Made by a program: the position numbers and the translations under genes | Shown here: positions 1-7,267 of the stretch, in pieces | Numbering within the stretch: position 1 is the first letter of the stretch | How the letters are laid out: every line of letters begins with the position of its first letter | The notes under the pieces: generated by a model | Told to the model about the DNA's origin: nothing | Seen by the model: only the letters and a program-made list of their open reading frames with translations | Database searches by the model: none | NCBI GenBank assembly: GCA_964361795.1 | Contig: CAYIBZ010000014.1 | Location: forward strand, 1-14,624 | DNA: 14,624 bases | From: CAYIBZ01 sp964361795 | GTDB lineage: Bacteria > Patescibacteriota > Minisyncoccia > UBA6257 > WO2-44-18 | Direction: 5' to 3'

Positions 1-2089
1 GTTTCAGTTCGGGATCTTTTTTAATTATGCCTAAAGCGGATTCTCGCGCTGTTTTGATAAGCTCAATGTTATTTAATGATTTCATTGCTAAATCAGGTAT
101 GCCGGTCTGTTTAGAACCGATAAATTGCCCGGGACCGCGAAGCTTTAAATCTTCTTCGGCAAGTTCAAAACCATTTTTCGCTTTAAGAAGCGCGTTAAGT
201 CGCTGTTGAGTAGATTGAGATGACGAATCAGTAAATAGCAGACAAAACGATTGGTGCTCCCCTCGGCCCACGCGCCCCCGGAACTGGTAAAGCTGGGCCA
301 AACCAAACCGATCCGCGCCTTCAATCATCATTATCGCGGCATTAGGCACATCTACCCCTACTTCAACTACAGAAGTAGAAACCAGAATGTCTATTTGACT
401 GGTGGAAAATTCAGTCATAATTTTTGCCTTCTCGGAAGACTTCATTTTTCCATGAAGCATTGCCACGCGGAAATTCGGAAAAATCTGCTTGGATAATTTT
501 TCATATTCTTCCGTAACATTTTTAATTTCCAGCCAAAGCTTTCTGCGGTCATCAAGCTTGGTTTCTTCATTTTCTTCGGCTGCTTGGATTCGGGGGCAAA
601 TCACAAAAGCCTGCCGGCCGGCTTTAATTTGCTGACTGACAAATTCATAAGCTTTCTTGCGATTTTCCGGAGCAACAACCTTGGTAATAATCGCTTTCCT
701 GCCAATCGGTAATTCATCAATGATTGATAAATCCAAATCGCCGAATAAAGTCAAAGATAGGGTGCGCGGAATAGGCGTAGCGCTCATAGATAAAAAGTGA
801 ATTGTTGTTTCTTCTCCGGGATGAATCTCTTGTTTCACCAAAGCGGCGCGCTGTTCAACTCCAAAGCGGTGTTGCTCATCAACAATAGCAAGCGCCAAAT
901 CTTTAAATTGAACGGGTTTTCGATCTTTTCCGCCGGAGATTATAGCGTGGGTGCCAACAATGATTTTGATGTTGCCATCTTCAATTTCTTTGAGAAGTTT
1001 GGGACGGCTAACTTTGGCCTCTAAACCCTCGCCGTAAAACGAACGCGACTCACTGCCGGTCAAAATCCCAATGCCAACCGAAAGTTTTCCGAAAATTTTA
1101 ATCAATGTTTGGTAATGTTGGCGGGCTAAAACTTCCGTCGGAGCCATAAAGGCGGTTTGTTTATCATTCTTAGCCGTTATCAGCGCGGCAATAGCCGCAA
1201 CAACGGTTTTTCCCGAACCTACATCGCCTTGGAGTAAACGATTCATGGGCTTGGCAGTCGCAAGATTGCCAATAATTTCTTTTAAACTGACGGATTGCGA
1301 TTTAGTGAGTTCAAAGGGAAGGTCTTTAATAATGCCGTCCAGATAAGATTGGTCAATGTTGAGGGCGGGGGCTTTTTCCTTGGCTAGGGCCATTTTGATT
1401 TTAAGATTATTTAATTGGAGCAAGAATAGGTCGTCAAAAGCGAATCTTTTTTTTGCTTGATCGGCCTGTTCTATGCTTTTTGGAAAATGGATATTGCGAA
1501 AAGCGGAGGTAAGTTCCGGAAGATTATTTTTCTTTAACACTTCAGCCGGCAAAAATTCCTTTAAGGGTTCAATGTTTTTCAAGATTATTTTTGTAAGATA
1601 ACGCAGTCCTTTGGAAGTGAGTCCTTTAGTTTCGGGATAGATCGGTATTAAGCCCGCGGTGTGCTTAACTTCCGCCTCGTTATTGATAAGTTCAAAAGTT
1701 GGGTTAGATAGAATAAGTTCTTCGTTGGAAAAAGCAACTTTACCGGCAAAATTTATCAGCCGTCCGGGCTGAAGAGATTTGGTGATGTAGGGCTGATTAA
1801 ACCAGATGGCTTTTATTGTTCCGGTTTCGTCGGCTACCAAAGCTTCTACGATAAAAATATTGCGGCGCCAAGAACGCCGCGTTGCTATTCTTTTAACTAG
1901 TCCGCTGATAGTCGCGGACTCATGAAGTTTGAGATCGGCAATTTTTACCACACTGGAAAAATCTTCGTATCGGAAGGGAAAGTGCCAAAGCATATCCTTA
2001 ACGGTAAGAATTTTCAACTTTTTCAAAAGGTTGGCGAATCGCGGCGGAAAACCAGAAATTTTAGAAAGTTCGTAGGATAGCTTCAACAT
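1..2089 (-). CDS. recG: ATP-dependent DNA helicase RecG (3' end cut by window)
   Basis: Monomeric superfamily 2 helicase that remodels stalled replication forks and branched recombination intermediates. The minus-strand frame is open from an ATG at 2089 to the window edge, giving 696 codons. In order: an N-terminal helix-hairpin region (KLSYELSKISGFPPRFANLLKK, written in part), the wedge/OB domain with FPFRYEDFS, Walker A GDVGSGKT, motif Ia MAPTEVLARQ, the DEQHRFGVEQR box (DExH form), SATPIPRTL, and late motifs VVEVGVDVPNA and QFRGRVGRG. The family is usually about 690-700 aa, so only a few C-terminal residues should be missing. The frame is intact throughout. No Shine-Dalgarno precedes the ATG, and a 274-bp repeat element begins 10 bp upstream of it. 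The N-terminal residues match the usual RecG start, so 2089 is well supported. Identity is near certain from the motifs; the regulatory effect of the element is inference. Confidence 0.97.
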   Translation of the reverse strand, partial: MLKLSYELSKISGFPPRFANLLKKLKILTVKDMLWHFPFRYEDFSSVVKIADLKLHESATISGLVKRIATRRSWRRNIFIVEALVADETGTIKAIWFNQPYITKSLQPGRLINFAGKVAFSNEELILSNPTFELINNEAEVKHTAGLIPIYPETKGLTSKGLRYLTKIILKNIEPLKEFLPAEVLKKNNLPELTSAFRNIHFPKSIEQADQAKKRFAFDDLFLLQLNNLKIKMALAKEKAPALNIDQSYLDGIIKDLPFELTKSQSVSLKEIIGNLATAKPMNRLLQGDVGSGKTVVAAIAALITAKNDKQTAFMAPTEVLARQHYQTLIKIFGKLSVGIGILTGSESRSFYGEGLEAKVSRPKLLKEIEDGNIKIIVGTHAIISGGKDRKPVQFKDLALAIVDEQHRFGVEQRAALVKQEIHPGEETTIHFLSMSATPIPRTLSLTLFGDLDLSIIDELPIGRKAIITKVVAPENRKKAYEFVSQQIKAGRQAFVICPRIQAAEENEETKLDDRRKLWLEIKNVTEEYEKLSKQIFPNFRVAMLHGKMKSSEKAKIMTEFSTSQIDILVSTSVVEVGVDVPNAAIMMIEGADRFGLAQLYQFRGRVGRGEHQSFCLLFTDSSSQSTQQRLNALLKAKNGFELAEEDLKLRGPGQFIGSKQTGIPDLAMKSLNNIELIKTARESALGIIKKDPELK

Positions 2090-2098
2090 TTGGTTGTA

Positions 2099-2372
2099 GG
2101 GGGACAGAATCCGAATTCACATTAGATTTAGTGAACCAAAACGGTATCAGATTCAAGGCGCGATGAGCGTAAGGTAGCTTGCGCTACCTAAGCGAAATCG
2201 CAACGCAGAAGATGATGCCGTTTTGGTTCACCCTTTGGGAAGAAAGAATTTGACTCACTTCTGTTGTGTCGCTCCTCGGAAAGGTGCTATAAAGCACGAT
2301 CTCCTCGTCGCTTCGTGAATTGAGCTCAAATTTTTTCTTCTAAACTCAATGTGAATTCGGATTCTGTCCCCC
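2099..2372. mobile_element. MITE-like hairpin element with 25-bp perfect terminal inverted repeats
   Basis: The ends 2099-2123 and 2348-2372 are perfect inverted repeats of 25 bp starting GGGGGACAGAATCC, with weaker pairing to 2130/2341. Inside are two further hairpins. One is 2131-2144 pairing with 2218-2231 (GTGAACCAAAACGG), with an inner GGTAGC-TTGC-GCTACC tip. The other is 2239-2253 pairing with 2326-2340 (one mismatch), with an inner GGTGCT/AGCACC tip. No ORF of useful size lies inside, so it is non-autonomous. No clear target duplication is visible. GGGGACAG-type ends resemble palindromes mobilised by IS200-like or RAYT Y1 transposases, from memory only. It could instead be a structured RNA or bidirectional terminator, but the long perfect ends favour a repeat element. 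Confidence 0.75.
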
Positions 2373-2374
2373 AT

Positions 2375-2380
2375 ATTATA
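2375..2380 (-). promoter_or_regulatory. Extended -10 promoter of recG, separated from the gene by the hairpin element
   Basis: On the minus strand the sequence reads TGTTATAAT, an extended -10 with a perfect TATAAT at 2380-2375; no good -35 is seen. The predicted start site falls at about 2368, inside the right terminal repeat of the element. If 2099-2372 is removed, only 11 nt separate this box from the recG ATG, which suggests an originally near-leaderless mRNA. Confidence 0.5.
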
Positions 2381-2443
2381 ACAAAAGAAAGGAAATGTTA
2401 ATACTCACGAAAATCGTCCAAGAAAGTCAGGATTTCTTTTGCC

Positions 2444-2471
2444 TTGAAAAAACCGCGGTTGCTGTTATAAA
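2444..2471 (+). promoter_or_regulatory. Promoter of tRNA-Ile
   Basis: TTGAAA (2444-2449), a 16-nt spacer and an extended -10 TGTTATAAA (TATAAA at 2466-2471). The predicted start site is about 2478, a few bases before the tRNA. The rest of 2373-2480 is AT-rich with no ORF. Confidence 0.6.
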
Positions 2472-2480
2472 TAAACAGTA

Positions 2481-2552
2481 CGGCCCGTAGCTCAGTGGTA
2501 GAGCAAGCGTCTTATAAGCGCTGGGTCGCAGGTTCGATCCCTGCCGGGCCGA
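2481..2552 (+). tRNA. tRNA-Ile (anticodon UAU)
   Basis: Complete cloverleaf: acceptor CGGCCCG/CGGGCCG, T8-A9, D arm GCTC-AGTGGTA-GAGC, anticodon arm AGCGT-CTTATAA-GCGCT, T arm GCAGG-TTCGATC-CCTGC, discriminator A2552. The anticodon is TAT at 2513-2515, which reads AUA, and A37 is present. The 3' CCA is not encoded. Most bacteria read AUA with a CAU tRNA modified by TilS to lysidine, so a UAU isoleucine tRNA is unusual. The C1:G72 pair is also not typical of isoleucine tRNAs. Confidence 0.93.
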
Positions 2553-2600
2553 CGAATTTAATAGTGATTAAATGACCGGCGGGATCGAACGGGAAAGGGG

Positions 2601-2624
2601 TCGGGAAAACGGGAGTTTTCCCGA
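2601..2624. promoter_or_regulatory. Hairpin upstream of the beta-helix gene
   Basis: Perfect 10-bp inverted repeat TCGGGAAAAC / GTTTTCCCGA around a GGGA loop. It ends 2 nt before the extended -10 of the next gene and covers the expected -35 position. It has no T-tract, so an operator or a processing signal downstream of the tRNA is more likely than a terminator. Confidence 0.4.
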
Positions 2625-2626
2625 AG

Positions 2627-2635
2627 TGGTATAAT
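2627..2635 (+). promoter_or_regulatory. Extended -10 promoter of the beta-helix gene, leaderless arrangement
   Basis: TGGTATAAT, a perfect extended -10 (TATAAT at 2630-2635). The ATG at 2643 lies only 7 nt downstream, where transcription should start, and there is no Shine-Dalgarno. This points to a leaderless mRNA. Confidence 0.6.
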
Positions 2636-2642
2636 TAAAGTT

Positions 2643-4361
2643 ATGCTCAAGGCAAAAGATATTGTTGCTATTCTTGTCACTACTATTGTAATAATAGGAA
2701 TCGCCGTGGGCCCCGTAAGCGGCCAAAACAAACGGCTCCCAACTCAAGGAGGAGATAAAGACAATTGGGGAACTCTCCTCAATGAATATCTTAGTCAAGA
2801 ACACAACATCGACGGCACGCATAAACTAAAGACTCTGGAAACGCTTACTGGCGTGGTGAATGTTCGCGATTTTGGCGCCAAAGCCGACGGCGTTACTGAC
2901 GATGTTCCCGCTTTTGAAGCGGCGCGGGATTACCTTGTTACAAAAGGCGGCGGTGTTATTTATGTTCCACCGGGACAATACATTATGACCCGCGCCTTTG
3001 ATCTCAAGAATAACATTTCGGTTATAGGCACCGGCTGGGCCTCTAATCTCCATGGCAGGCCCACTAGTCCTGGGACGCTGATTCCCATGATCTACACTTA
3101 CAATATTGGCAACCTGACGTTAAGCGGACTAAGGTTCACTCATGAAGGCATTCCGAGTGTTAATCTGTCCGGACGGGGAGTGATGCAACTTAACAGCTAC
3201 GGTTCCACCCCAATAAGATTAACTGTGAAAGGCAATTTCTTTGACAATATCCAAAGCAGCGCCATTGTCATTGGCGGAGACGGAGAGCTGGAGAGCTTTG
3301 TTGAAAATAATTTTATCATCAACCCGGGAGAACATGGAATTTACGTTGCCGGTTCCAAAAGTCTTGTTATTAGAGGCAATATCATCACTGGTTCCGGTTC
3401 GCAGGGCATTCACACTGGCACCTGCGGCGTCAAGGTTTCTCGCAACGACGCCAAAATGGTTCTTATTGATGGGAATATTATCAAAAATCAAAATGTTCAA
3501 GCCAATCATTCCGGCGGAGGAATTTGCGTTGAAGAGCCAGCTCTCAAAGTCACGATCGTAAATAATCAAATTTTAACGAATGGCACCCTGACCAACGGCA
3601 GCGGTAATGCTTATAGCAGCGGGATTGCCATCAGTTCTGATAACAATGTTGTAGCGAATAATCGGATTCTGATGACGAGCGGCGGCAATGTTGATGGGAT
3701 AGTTGTTGGCGGCGGCGCCGGCACGCCAACCGGCAATGTTATTCATGGCAATACCATTACCGGGGGATTTGGCGAACCGCTTTTGATTGCCGCCAACGCC
3801 AGATACACCGTTATTTCGGGAAATACTCTTGAAGGAACCGCGGGGGGATGGACAATCTCTGACAGCGGCGACAATACCCTGATTAAAGATAATGTTATTA
3901 CCGCCGGAGGGTACGGAATTCAGCTAAGCGGAAGTTCAGATGGCGACAGGGTAATTGACAACGTGATTGCCTCAACCGCCAAGTATGACGTTAGCGCTGG
4001 CCCTACCAACTACATCATTCGCGACCTCGGTAATCTTACTCCCGCGGTAGAACAATACTGGGCTGGTAAATTCACCATCGGCAAAGACGGTACCCCAATC
4101 AGCAGTCATCTTTCCGCGACTGCCGTGTGGAACCCGGCATCTCTAGCAGATGGCGCCGTAACTTCCACAACTGTAACGGTTAGCGGAGCGGCGGCTGGCG
4201 ATATCGTGAATGCCGGTCACGACCAAATCGGCGTTAACAATGTCCAAATTTCCGCTCACGTAGAATCGGCAAATACGGTGAGAGTGATTTTGCGAAATGC
4301 TTCCGGAGCAATCTTAGATCTGGCGAGCGGAACACTAAGAGTTGGGGTGTGGAAATATTAG
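2643..4361 (+). CDS. Surface right-handed beta-helix protein (pectate-lyase-3-like) with phage-fibre-like C-terminus
   Basis: 572 aa. Residues 5-28 form one hydrophobic segment, an uncleaved anchor or signal peptide, so the protein should be exported. Residues about 35-61 carry GGDKDNWGTLLNEYL...HNIDGTHK, a linker I associate with phage tail and surface proteins. Residues about 72-94 hold VNVRDFGAKADGVTDDVPAFE, the signature of the Pectate_lyase_3 superfamily. The next 350 residues are short repeats rich in N, G and I/V (GNIITGSG, NNQILTNG, GNTLEGTAG), as in parallel beta-helices. Residues about 480-572 form a small beta domain ending LASGTLRVGVWKY, similar in style to C-terminal domains of phage receptor-binding proteins. 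Polysaccharide binding or cleavage is likely, but no catalytic residues can be assigned. Its stop codon overlaps that of the convergent gene by two bases. Confidence 0.88.
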   Translation: MLKAKDIVAILVTTIVIIGIAVGPVSGQNKRLPTQGGDKDNWGTLLNEYLSQEHNIDGTHKLKTLETLTGVVNVRDFGAKADGVTDDVPAFEAARDYLVTKGGGVIYVPPGQYIMTRAFDLKNNISVIGTGWASNLHGRPTSPGTLIPMIYTYNIGNLTLSGLRFTHEGIPSVNLSGRGVMQLNSYGSTPIRLTVKGNFFDNIQSSAIVIGGDGELESFVENNFIINPGEHGIYVAGSKSLVIRGNIITGSGSQGIHTGTCGVKVSRNDAKMVLIDGNIIKNQNVQANHSGGGICVEEPALKVTIVNNQILTNGTLTNGSGNAYSSGIAISSDNNVVANNRILMTSGGNVDGIVVGGGAGTPTGNVIHGNTITGGFGEPLLIAANARYTVISGNTLEGTAGGWTISDSGDNTLIKDNVITAGGYGIQLSGSSDGDRVIDNVIASTAKYDVSAGPTNYIIRDLGNLTPAVEQYWAGKFTIGKDGTPISSHLSATAVWNPASLADGAVTSTTVTVSGAAAGDIVNAGHDQIGVNNVQISAHVESANTVRVILRNASGAILDLASGTLRVGVWKY

Positions 4362-5083
4362 CGAGCGGATTTTTTCTGCAGAAGAAATTGCTTTATCGCT
4401 GTTTCTAATTCTTTCACCGCATTTTCTATAGTTTTTAGTTTTTCCGCTATAGTTTGGCTTTGTTCTTGAGGCAGTTCCGGAGCGAGCTCGGATATTTTTG
4501 GCTTCTCTTTCGCAAAAAGCTCATTTAACTTTTTGCGAGTTAATTTCCCGATAAAGCCAGTCCCTTTCGTAAGGCCAATGGGCGTCAAAATTTCATCTTT
4601 GTATTTTTCCTGAAATCGGATGATTGCTATCTTTGTTGAACTGCCGAAAAAACCAGTTATCAGGCCTTCGGGATAAATGTTTTTGTCCTTTGCAAGAAGT
4701 CTTTGAAGTTCTTTGATTGTTTCACTACTGACGCCGAAATATAAATCTCTAATCAAGAACTCTACTGGAGCAGTGAAGGCGGCAATTTTTTCAACTGTTG
4801 ACGTGCTAATAATTAGCGGGGTGGTTGTCGCGGCTTGGGTAGTGGTGCCAAAGGCAGTTGTCGTAGCGGAAATCAATGCGGCGGTGCCAGTGCCGATTTC
4901 TAAACTCCCGCCTCCGCCGGTTGCGCCGCTTGTTACCGCGGCAGATTGCGTAGAAGACGCCGCGCTCCCTTCAAAAACGCCGCCGCCGTAAGAGCCCTGA
5001 CCGTATGTTGCGGCCTGGGCGATTGCGCTAACGCCAATCGTGAAAAAAATAAGTATTGAGATAAAAAACCGTTTTGTTGTCAT
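4358..5083 (-). CDS. Secreted protein with peptidoglycan-binding-like domain
   Basis: 241 aa. Residues 1-25 are a signal peptide with a likely cleavage after AIAQA. A low-complexity stretch follows: the Tyr/Gly motif YGQGSYGGGVFEG at 27-39, then a Ser/Thr/Ala/Gly linker to about residue 100. Residues about 112-190 resemble a PG_binding_1 domain (DLYFGVSSETIKELQRLLA, IYPEGLITGFFG, IIRFQEKY, LTRKKLNELF). Residues 205-241 form an amphipathic, probably coiled-coil tail. The likely role is attachment to the cell wall or envelope organisation; no enzymatic domain is seen. It converges on the beta-helix gene with no room for a terminator between them. A TATACT box lies 9 nt before the ATG and there is no Shine-Dalgarno, so the mRNA may be leaderless. 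Confidence 0.88.
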   Translation of the reverse strand: MTTKRFFISILIFFTIGVSAIAQAATYGQGSYGGGVFEGSAASSTQSAAVTSGATGGGGSLEIGTGTAALISATTTAFGTTTQAATTTPLIISTSTVEKIAAFTAPVEFLIRDLYFGVSSETIKELQRLLAKDKNIYPEGLITGFFGSSTKIAIIRFQEKYKDEILTPIGLTKGTGFIGKLTRKKLNELFAKEKPKISELAPELPQEQSQTIAEKLKTIENAVKELETAIKQFLLQKKSAR

Positions 5084-5092
5084 GCTTCTTAA

Positions 5093-5098
5093 AGTATA
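5093..5098 (-). promoter_or_regulatory. -10 box of the peptidoglycan-binding-like gene
   Basis: TATACT on the minus strand, 9 nt before the ATG at 5083. The -35 region is weak. The predicted transcript starts 2-3 nt before the ATG. Confidence 0.45.
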
Positions 5099-5128
5099 CT
5101 ACACACCAAATACAGGGTACTGCATTGG

Positions 5129-5157
5129 TTGACAAAATCATTTAGTTTTGGTATATT
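5129..5157 (+). promoter_or_regulatory. Strong sigma70-type promoter
   Basis: Perfect TTGACA (5129-5134), a 17-nt spacer and an extended -10 TGGTATATT (TATATT at 5152-5157). It drives the small membrane-protein gene at 5191, with a leader of about 27 nt that carries AGGAGG at 5179-5184. Confidence 0.85.
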
Positions 5158-5190
5158 TTGCATTGGAACTTTTATTGTAGGAGGCCGTGG

Positions 5191-5550
5191 ATGAGACTGA
5201 TTCTTGGATTTGCCGGAATCTTGATGATTTTGGCAGGTATCGCTTTCGGCATTTACGTGGGTGTGGCGGTTTGTTTCGTGGGCGGCATCGTGGACATCAT
5301 CAATCAAATCAAATCTGACAGCCCGGTTGACGCGTTGACCGTTGTTTGGGCAATTGTGAAAATCTTTTTTGCCGCGCCGATTGGATACATATCAGCCGCA
5401 TTGCTGATTCTCCCAGGACTGGGTTTGCTGGGTTTGATGGAGAGCAGTTTTCTTTCTAAGAAAACGTCAAAAAAAATTATCGGTAATGACGAAAAACATT
5501 CCGCTCCAGTGATCACTGGAGCGGAGTTTTATATTGCAAGCGGCTTATAA
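5191..5550 (+). CDS. Small integral membrane protein of unknown function
   Basis: 119 aa. Start chosen at 5191 because AGGAGG (5179-5184) lies 6 nt upstream; an in-frame ATG at 5158 overlaps the -10 box and cannot be used. Three hydrophobic segments are visible (about 3-27, 52-66, 70-86), with the loop IINQIKSDSPVDA between the first and second. It resembles a widespread family of short membrane proteins, known to me only as hypothetical. The frame runs through a perfect palindromic terminator and overlaps the 3' end of ftsH by 22 bp, so the last 20 or so residues look non-native. A one-base change in the A8 run at 5469-5476 would instead give a stop at 5484-5486, just before the terminator. 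Strong promoter and ribosome site suggest good expression. Confidence 0.75.
   Translation: MRLILGFAGILMILAGIAFGIYVGVAVCFVGGIVDIINQIKSDSPVDALTVVWAIVKIFFAAPIGYISAALLILPGLGLLGLMESSFLSKKTSKKIIGNDEKHSAPVITGAEFYIASGL
5501..5528. terminator. Bidirectional terminator between the small membrane-protein gene and ftsH
   Basis: Perfect 24-bp palindrome at 5501-5524 (CCGCTCCAGTGA and its complement). On the plus strand a short T-tract follows (AGTTTT); on the minus strand AATGTTTTT follows. The ftsH stop at 5529 lies next to it. Confidence 0.8.
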
Positions 5551-6974
5551 TTAAACTTTTTAAGAAGCTCGTAAAATTCTTCCTGTTCCAACGTTTCTTT
5601 TTCTATTAACGTTTCGGCAATTAAATTTAAGGCTTTTCTGCGGGAAGAAATAATTTTCTTTGCCGTTTCATAAGCTGTTTTAATAAATTTATTAATTTCT
5701 TCGTCAATTTTAGCGGCAACCGATTCAGAATAATTTTTCTCCGTGGAAATTTCCCTTCCCAGAAACACCATTTCTTCAGATTTTCCGTAAGTAATTGGGC
5801 CCAATTCTTCACTCATGCCGTATTTCGTTACTAATTTTCTTGCTAATCCCGAAGCTTCTTTAAGGTCGTTGGAAGCTCCGGTGCTGATATCTCCGAAAAC
5901 CTCTTTTTCGGAAGCATATCCGCCTAAAGCGGAGGCTATATCAGCTAGAAATTGGGAGCGGGTTCGCAAGTGAATTTCTTCAATGGGCAGTTTCAATGTG
6001 TAACCGCCGGCCCGGCCGCGAGAAACTATGGATACCTTATGAACCGGATCGGCATTTTTCAAACTGGCGGCAACTAACGCGTGGCCGGCTTCGTGGTAAG
6101 CGGTCATTTTCTTTTCGGTTTCTGAAATAACTCTTGCTCTGCGTTCCGGCCCAAGCAAAACTTTTTCCACCGAACCGAAAAGGTCTTCTTGATTTACCAA
6201 ATGCTTATTCTGTCGGGCGGCTAAAATAGCGGCTTCGTTAACAAGATTGGCAAGATCGGCGCCGGAAAATCCCGGAGTGCGCACGGCAACTTTTCTCAAA
6301 TCAACATCTTTGTCTAATGGCTTGTTTTTGGAATGGATTTTCAAGATTTCTTCGCGTTCGGAAATATCGGGCAAATCCAAAGTCACTCTGCGGTCAAATC
6401 TCCCGGGGCGCAGAAGAGCTTGATCTAAAATATCCGGCCTATTAGTGGCGGCTAGNNNNNNNNNNNNNNNNNNNNNNNNNNNNNNNNNNNNNNNNNNNNN
6501 NNNNNNNNNNNNNNNNNNNNNNNNNNNNNNNNNNNNNNNNNNNNNNNNNNNNNNNTGGGAAGCGCCGCCCTTGGCTTGGCGAAAAACAAAGAAAAATATC
6601 GCCACTATCACTATCAGGGGCAGAAGAGTTGGCAATAAGACTCCTAGCCAGAAACGAAAACCGGATTCGTCTTTGATTTCCAAGGCAACGTCTTGAAGTT
6701 CGTCCTGATTAACTCCGTAGTTCTTCAAAGTTTCGGTTAAACTGGATTCTAGTTCTTTCCGGGCGGTTAATTTCTCCTGATTTTTTAATTCAATAGTTAA
6801 ATCCTGGCCGCGGACAACGATTTTAGAAACATCGCCGGCGTTGATTTTCATGACTAATTCGTTGATAGTGACAACTTTTGTTTTAGAGTCAGTCTCAAGC
6901 AAAACTGAAAAAACTAAAGAAATCACCAAAAGGGTGGCGATAGCCCAAATAATGTTAGAATAGACTTGTTTCAT
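5529..6974 (-). CDS. ftsH: ATP-dependent zinc metalloprotease FtsH, interrupted by an assembly gap
   Basis: Membrane-anchored hexameric AAA+ protease that degrades misfolded and regulatory membrane and cytosolic proteins. Residues about 7-28 and 107-131 are the two membrane segments flanking an extracytoplasmic domain. The sequence then enters 100 N. After the gap come LAATNRPDILDQALLRPGRFDRRV (second region of homology with the arginine fingers), the protease site AYHEAGHALV (HExxH), and STGASNDLKEA, which supplies the third zinc ligand Asp. The Walker A and B motifs must lie in the missing part. Comparison with E. coli FtsH suggests about 160 residues are absent where the N run allows about 33. 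No Shine-Dalgarno precedes the ATG at 6974. The likely promoter lies on the far side of the GIY-YIG gene. The stop sits beside a bidirectional terminator. Confidence 0.95.
   Translation of the reverse strand: MKQVYSNIIWAIATLLVISLVFSVLLETDSKTKVVTINELVMKINAGDVSKIVVRGQDLTIELKNQEKLTARKELESSLTETLKNYGVNQDELQDVALEIKDESGFRFWLGVLLPTLLPLIVIVAIFFFVFRQAKGGASXXXXXXXXXXXXXXXXXXXXXXXXXXXXXXXXXXLAATNRPDILDQALLRPGRFDRRVTLDLPDISEREEILKIHSKNKPLDKDVDLRKVAVRTPGFSGADLANLVNEAAILAARQNKHLVNQEDLFGSVEKVLLGPERRARVISETEKKMTAYHEAGHALVAASLKNADPVHKVSIVSRGRAGGYTLKLPIEEIHLRTRSQFLADIASALGGYASEKEVFGDISTGASNDLKEASGLARKLVTKYGMSEELGPITYGKSEEMVFLGREISTEKNYSESVAAKIDEEINKFIKTAYETAKKIISSRRKALNLIAETLIEKETLEQEEFYELLKKFNYKPLAI
6456..6555. 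other. Assembly gap of 100 N inside ftsH
   Basis: Exactly 100 N, a common placeholder length. FtsH sequence ends at FRQAKGGAS on one side and resumes at LAATNRPD on the other. In E. coli FtsH about 160 residues separate these points, so the real gap is probably near 480 bp. Confidence 0.95.
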
Positions 6975-6975
6975 C

Positions 6976-7267
6976 CCCGGTGCTACAACTTCGATTTATA
7001 ATATGACTTTAGCCGTTTAGCTAAAGACCGTCGACCTCTGGTGGTCTTAAAATATCCTTCCCTTCTCATAGCATCTTCTTGGTTTGTGCATCCTTCAAAA
7101 TATATTAGTTTCATAGGTAATCTTGGCTTTGTTGAAAATGATAAACCTTTTCTATGTTCTTCTAATCTCCTTGGCAGATTTTTAGTGTAACCTATATACC
7201 TTTGTTTGTCCTTTAAACTTTCGAGTACATACACATAGAAGAACATAGTCGAAGTTGTAGCACCGGG
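6976..7267. repeat. 19-bp perfect inverted repeat bounding the GIY-YIG gene
   Basis: CCCGGTGCTACAACTTCGA at 6976-6994 and its exact reverse complement at 7249-7267. The arms encode both ends of the GIY-YIG reading frame (the residues after its first Met, and its last codons with the stop). In minus-strand orientation an ATG lies just outside each arm: the first Met of the GIY-YIG frame at 7270 and the ftsH start at 6974. Confidence 0.8.

Noticed and set aside
3219..3569. 116-codon minus-strand ORF inside the beta-helix gene
   Set aside because: Antisense shadow of a gene with clear domain structure; no independent signals.
5158..5190. Earlier ATG of the small membrane-protein frame
   Set aside because: It follows the -10 box immediately and would include the AGGAGG site in the coding region; the ATG at 5191 has ideal spacing.
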